A DNA stretch of 28,724 nucleotides from Albugo candida. Its lineage: Eukaryota; Oomycota; Peronosporomycetes; Albuginales; Albuginaceae. The translations under genes and the position numbers were made by a program. How positions within the stretch are numbered: the first letter of the stretch is position 1; each line of letters opens with the position of its first letter. Under the pieces are notes generated by a model, which was given only the letters and a program-made list of their open reading frames with translations, was not told the origin of the DNA and did no database searches. Below, one piece after another: positions 27,978 through 28,724 of this stretch. The DNA lies in NCBI GenBank assembly GCA_905220665.1, contig CAJNAR010000084.1, positions 1-28,724 of the forward strand, written 5' to 3'.

Positions 27978-28422
27978 ATGGTGAACCTATCATTCATGTT
28001 GAAGATGTTTCTTTTCATCTTACCAGCGGTTTCTAGTATACCCGAAAAACTAGATTTGCCATCGGAAGGCGTTCAGGAGCATCATGCGTCCCTAACAACA
28101 CGAGAACAAGCATTGGAAGCGATTCAGAATGTAAAGCTGCCTTCTGGAGTCTCACTTACAGGCAATGTGGAGCCTGTCAAGAAAGTAGCCAAGTCATCCG
28201 AGCAACAACAAAATGACACTGATAGTAATAATGAGCAATACTGGGGTGGTCTCGGTGGTTTCGGCGGTCTCGGATAGGCGGTTTGGTCCTGGAGTTGGGT
28301 TTTCATGTGGTGGACTTGGAGGATGGGCGTACCCATTGGGATACTGGAATACTTTTGGTGCCGGTTTGTATGGCGGCGGATGTGGTCTCGGTTTCGCGTG
28401 GCAGAGTTTGTATTTCTGCTAG
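27978..28422 (+). pseudogene. Broken copy 28 of the secreted glycine-rich gene (frameshifted)
   Basis: ATG-GTG start, Thr40 and Ser73. The frame is normal to Gly99 and then meets TAG at 28275-28277, giving a 99-residue product that keeps the signal peptide and polar segment but loses nearly all of the glycine-rich domain and all three cysteines. Against other copies, eight bases are missing in at least four separate small gaps within about 35 bp (28274-28299), several of them single bases lost from runs such as GGG, TT or TTT. The rest of the gene, in another frame, runs normally to the usual TAG at 28420-28422 with Asn-Thr. This is either a decayed copy or sequence error; the clustering in runs and the closeness to the window end favour error. 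Confidence 0.8.
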
Positions 28423-28724
28423 ATCGATTTCAGGGAGCTCACTTCAATGATCGACATTGCATGCATGTTGTGATGCTTTTTAATTGAAAAACAATTTGCA
28501 AGAACTGAACAACGTCTTACGATTCTGTTTCCTGCTTGTTTCTTTTGTCGTGTCTACTACAAAGCATGTAGGAATAACTCGCAGTATACGTAATGCGCGG
28601 GCATTTATGAGGAGACACAAGAAAACCATCATCACGCATCATTCGTGAACACGTTCGAGTTGTCCTTGACGTTTTCCATTCATTCTTAGGGTTGTACTAT
28701 ATTTATGTAGTGTTTCGAGATACG
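28423..28724 (+). other. Spacer 28, partial, mosaic type A
   Basis: A-like CTCACTTC and AATTGAAA with CAAGAACTGAAC, then B-like TTCCTGCTTG, then A markers from GCGCGGGC to TTATGTAGTG. It lost one T (GTCTACTAC where type A has GTCTTACTAC), another single-base gap near the window end. It stops inside the T-arm-like hairpin, before any promoter. Confidence 0.7.

Larger units (their letters stand above)
1..28724 (+). repeat. Tandem array of ~1,015-bp gene-bearing units
   Basis: Twenty-eight head-to-tail units fill the whole window. Start-to-start spacing is 1,014 or 1,015 bp throughout, except 991 bp between copies 3 and 4, where a 12-nt coding deletion and an 11-nt spacer deletion combine. The one-base differences come from spacer indels such as GCGCGGGC versus GCCGGGC and CACGTTGAGTTG versus CACGTTGAAGTTG. 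Each unit has one plus-strand gene and one spacer. Two spacer types recur. Type A reads CTCACTTC, AATTGAAA, TTCCTTCTTG, GTCTTAC, GCGCGGGC, CACAAGAAAACC, CGTGAACACG, TTATGTAGTG in order. Type B reads CTCGCTTC, AATTTAAA, TTCCTGCTTG, GTCTCAC, GCCGGGC, CACGAGGCAACC, TGTGTACACA, TTATGAAGTG. Both window ends lie inside the repeat, so the copy number is a minimum. Confidence 0.98.

Noticed and set aside
1..28724. A circular element of whole units (eccDNA or rolling-circle product)
   Set aside because: The window is about 28.3 units long and its ends fall at different phases of the unit, so joining them would not restore the repeat. A linear sample of a larger circle or array cannot be excluded.
1..28724. 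CRISPR array
   Set aside because: The repeat is about 1 kb and carries a gene; there are no short repeats with unique spacers.

Overview
The window is one uninterrupted head-to-tail tandem array. A unit of about 1,014-1,015 bp is repeated 28 times, with a 45-base partial copy at the left end and a partial spacer at the right end. No single-copy flanking sequence is present, so the true array is at least this long. Each unit holds one small plus-strand gene (449-453 bp including the stop where intact) and a 550-565 bp spacer with its own promoter-like block. No rRNA, complete tRNA, mobile-element protein, CRISPR or bacterial-type gene is visible.

The organism is a eukaryote. The copies have no bacterial ribosome-binding sites, each gene starts at the first ATG after a promoter-like element, and each encodes a signal peptide. 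In every copy a block reading CTCATTCCGAAATTGG lies about 55-58 nt before the ATG. It carries an exact TCATTCC initiator core like that of oomycete genes (Phytophthora and relatives), followed by a weaker match to the oomycete flanking promoter region. With the intronless compact genes and short leaders, this makes an oomycete the best guess at moderate confidence. Another eukaryote is not excluded.

The gene product is a secreted protein of 149-150 residues that I do not recognise by name. It has a signal peptide (about residues 1-20), a polar, probably partly helical segment (21-88) with one N-glycosylation sequon, and a C-terminal domain (89-150) very rich in glycine and aromatic residues, with three cysteines, one of them the last residue. 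It has no RXLR or LFLAK effector motif. A structural extracellular or wall protein, or an apoplastic effector, are both plausible.

The copies are nearly identical but fall into haplotypes. Two start-codon forms exist: ATG-GTG (copies 2-17, 21, 26, 28) and AGG-ATG (copies 1, 18-20, 22-25, 27). Two C-terminal alleles exist (Asn-Thr or Asp-Ala at 127-128), as do Pro/Ser at 73 and Pro/Thr at 40. Spacers come in two main types, A and B, with clear mosaics. All combinations of several alleles occur, which points to unequal exchange or gene conversion. Copies 5-12 are a very homogeneous block, and the right third shows a two-unit higher-order pattern. Copy 3 has an in-frame 12-nt deletion. Copy 28 is broken by several clustered small deletions that look like either a decayed edge copy or a sequence-consensus error.
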